A DNA stretch of 42,832 nt from an uncultured Bdellovibrionales bacterium (GTDB lineage Bacteria; Bdellovibrionota; Bdellovibrionia; Bdellovibrionales; UBA1609). Position 1 is the stretch's first letter. Every line of letters starts with the position of its first letter. The DNA is taken from NCBI GenBank assembly GCA_938002015.1, contig CALLAU010000008.1:1-42832 (forward strand), in the 5' to 3' direction. Below, in pieces: positions 41,901 to 42,832 of the stretch. The notes beneath the pieces were generated by a model that worked only from the letters and a program-made list of their open reading frames with translations, was not told the origin of the DNA and did not search any database. The translations under genes were made by a program, and so were the position numbers.

Positions 41901-42832
41901 TTAGCGTTGGAAAATCATCATCTTCAATACTTACAACATTACTCGGTGCACTTCCAATATTCGTCCCTGCTGAAATCTGTATACCAACCGTCTCATCAAA
42001 CTCACATACATCTACATCTTCAGAAGATGCAATAGAAAACATAACATCATTATCGCCTGGATTAAATGTCACTGGAGTTGCTCCAATTGCTACATAATCC
42101 CCGTCTGCTACCGTCGCCGTTCCATCTACTGTTGAATAGGAAAAACTTACTGTCTTCTCACTTATCTCACTTAAACTCATTGTTATATTTGATGTTGAAT
42201 CACCTTCAGTAACAGTCTGATTTGTAAATACTAAATCTGGCTCTGGATCGTTATCTTGGATCGTTATACTTGCATCACGTGCTCCAACCCCTGCATTTAT
42301 TTTTGCTGCTACTTCATTTGAAAAACTTAACGTAAGACTTTGATCAAACTCATCTCTTGGATCATCCGTAATCACAACACTTAAATTTGTACTTACTACT
42401 CCAGCTGGAATGATTACGTTTGTTACACTTGCACTGTCATAGTCTTTAAAAATTCCTGAATTAACTGCAGTCCCATCAGACGTACTCCAATCAAATGAAA
42501 GCGGCCAATCACTTGGTGATGACAAACTTGCTACAACACTTGCACTTCCTACTGCTTCACTAACCGTTAAATCTGATAAACTTAAAACCGGTGGATATAA
42601 AAAATTAAAACCACCGTTTCCTATTACGTTTTGCGCTTTTACTTTTTCACTTCCTGTTTTTGGACTTGGGTTTCCACCAACTTCAGTTCTTACAGCTTCA
42701 ACTAATGCCCAGTAAGCTCTTCCTTCAACTAAGGGACAACCTATAAAAGTATGACTTGTTGTATCTTGAGGAACATTTACTTCAGCGCACGTTACTGTTA
42801 CGCCATCATTTTCAAAAAGAGAAACGTTATAA
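38959..42832 (-). CDS. Giant surface protein: FN3-like, Calx-beta x3, RCC1-like repeats x14 (5' end outside window)
   Basis: The frame is open to the window edge (the TTG at 42525 is internal), giving the last 1290 residues. In order: an FN3-like segment, three Calx-beta domains (about 41610-42590; motifs such as DGTATVADGDYVA and ITIQDND) that bind calcium and occur in adhesins, then 14 RCC1-like repeats. Each repeat ends near a C-x9-C-WG core such as CALLDNDLVKCWG; 12 of 14 have both cysteines, suggesting a disulfide per blade. Blades are joined by GDxPNEMGDNLxxVDLG linkers. RCC1 propellers normally have seven blades, so 14 suggests two propellers. It is probably secreted or surface-anchored and involved in adhesion or prey contact; function is unproven. 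Confidence 0.85.
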   Translation of the reverse strand, partial: YNVSLFENDGVTVTCAEVNVPQDTTSHTFIGCPLVEGRAYWALVEAVRTEVGGNPSPKTGSEKVKAQNVIGNGGFNFLYPPVLSLSDLTVSEAVGSASVVASLSSPSDWPLSFDWSTSDGTAVNSGIFKDYDSASVTNVIIPAGVVSTNLSVVITDDPRDEFDQSLTLSFSNEVAAKINAGVGARDASITIQDNDPEPDLVFTNQTVTEGDSTSNITMSLSEISEKTVSFSYSTVDGTATVADGDYVAIGATPVTFNPGDNDVMFSIASSEDVDVCEFDETVGIQISAGTNIGSAPSNVVSIEDDDFPTLSLVGGAASEAEGVSFGADLSEPCPSKTVSFDWHPVPITASAGLDYVDEGGTVTFLPNEVSKTFSVTLIDDSTREGDEYVSVGARNRVNLADSPAAALLTIRDSEAGVDTIKVITIAHRSCALSSDGQIKCWGLNQSLGYDGGHIGDEPGEMGDNLNSVDLGTWDHDDNIGTANINHQALKAIHSGDFTCVILDNQRLKCWGFGSIGDDANELGDNLDYVDLGTWDHDSNPGTTEEPYTVKDVAGSSSARGTTICAHLEDDSVKCWRDNRDGQAGTHLDTFINGASEMGNNLAALDLGTWDHDSNPGTAEIEHTVQKLTHSCALLDNDLVKCWGYNAAGSLGLGDNNDRGDEPNEMGNNLPYVDFGIGRTVKYLESISLNTHCVILDNDDTKCWGANTNGLLAQADTEHRGDDPGEMGDNLFPINFGTWDHDSNPGTAEIAHYAKSIAEGGACAILDNDQLKCWGSGEYNSNGNGGTGSYGGHPSTLGNLMPYVDLGTGRSAKKVFRTDKGSTFVIRDDDTLVSFGLNLYGTLGLENAINHTNTGDSLVPVNLGTGLFAQDLAVYPDGYDRGSVCAILNNGSLKCWGYAHLSGAGNDISQTLKIGDSPTDMGLNLLPISLPPGRTAVDLFTGPGSNFEGASFCALLDNDRYVCWGGFFGYVTNVAGAQFPAGSRVNSMGSNLIEYQYPGGAKVLTMRPSEGKASMVLDENLNVSSWNRYQESFSGTTAGGGTDAGVLRPALVGTNRRVLLMAPPCLLLDNYTVKCAGTGAIAGQGNTSINYGSSIANSGDNHPAIDLGSDSYPVEISAQNSACARFANGGMKCWGSGQSLALGYGSTDRLGDDPNEMGDNLAYIDVGTGFTVSAVYTLGGSYQANCARRNDSSLVCWGANVRGRLGRGNSNGAFNDSPTSMGDNLIPIDLNGAVEKFENGGAHHSCALLSDNSVKCWGDNQWGSLGVGDTDNRGDAPNEMGVNLPAVNIVW
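40604..41422 (-). repeat. Near-identical DNA repeats encoding the WDHDSNPGT blade insert
   Basis: A 23-base unit, TTACTATCATGGTCCCAAGTT on the plus strand, with few changes, occurs at 40604-40626, 40991-41013, 41216-41238 and 41398-41422. It encodes GTWDHDSNPGT in four blades. The near-identity at DNA level implies recent duplication or gene conversion among blades. Confidence 0.75.

Overview
The window is AT-rich bacterial chromosome carrying ordinary housekeeping genes mixed with many small exported proteins. The combination of low GC, FHA-domain membrane proteins beside a TadC-like protein, DivIVA in an apparently Gram-negative cell (beta-barrel proteins, lipoproteins, ExbB/ExbD), a RAYT-like transposase relative and numerous signal-peptide proteins of unknown function suggests Bdellovibrionota, most likely a low-GC Bacteriovoracaceae/Halobacteriovorax-type predator. 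That assignment is inference; no rRNA gene is present to settle it. I saw no tRNA, rRNA, CRISPR array or intact insertion sequence.

Layout. 1-2.5 kb: the edge of a DUF1640-like coiled-coil gene, a degenerate HUH-transposase relative translationally coupled to an MTA/SAH-nucleosidase-like gene, a small secreted protein and a 37-residue lipoprotein. 2.5-12 kb: HD phosphohydrolase, thyA-folA (thymidylate and folate cycle), an exported protein with kinase-like sequence, a membrane protein, and valS-rnr. 12-15.3 kb: outer-membrane-like protein, MFS transporter, a broken Fic-type C-terminus, a small secreted protein. 15.3-21 kb: divIVA and maf-yggS-proC (commonly neighbours in other bacteria), here separated by two lipoprotein genes on the opposite strand.

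21-28.6 kb is the most unusual part: a tight plus-strand operon of tadC, DUF192, three FHA-domain membrane proteins (four FHA domains in all) and a PP2C-like protein that appears to lack metal ligands, followed after about 130 bases by an ExbB/TolQ and ExbD/TolR pair. It looks like a phosphothreonine-reading envelope machine powered by proton motive force and linked to a Tad-type inner-membrane component, but no kinase is encoded here.

28.6-33.2 kb: small secreted proteins, a LysR regulator, an outer-membrane barrel and a higBA toxin-antitoxin pair. 33.2-37.8 kb: lipA - E2 - lpd - lipB, a lipoate synthesis and 2-oxoacid dehydrogenase operon without its E1. 38-42.8 kb: a secreted protein and the C-terminal 1290 residues of a giant surface protein: an FN3-like segment, three Calx-beta domains and 14 RCC1-like repeats, the number expected for two seven-bladed propellers. 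Several genes (468, 30600, 33162) lack a Shine-Dalgarno sequence and have a -10-like box 6-8 bases upstream of ATG, suggesting leaderless mRNAs.
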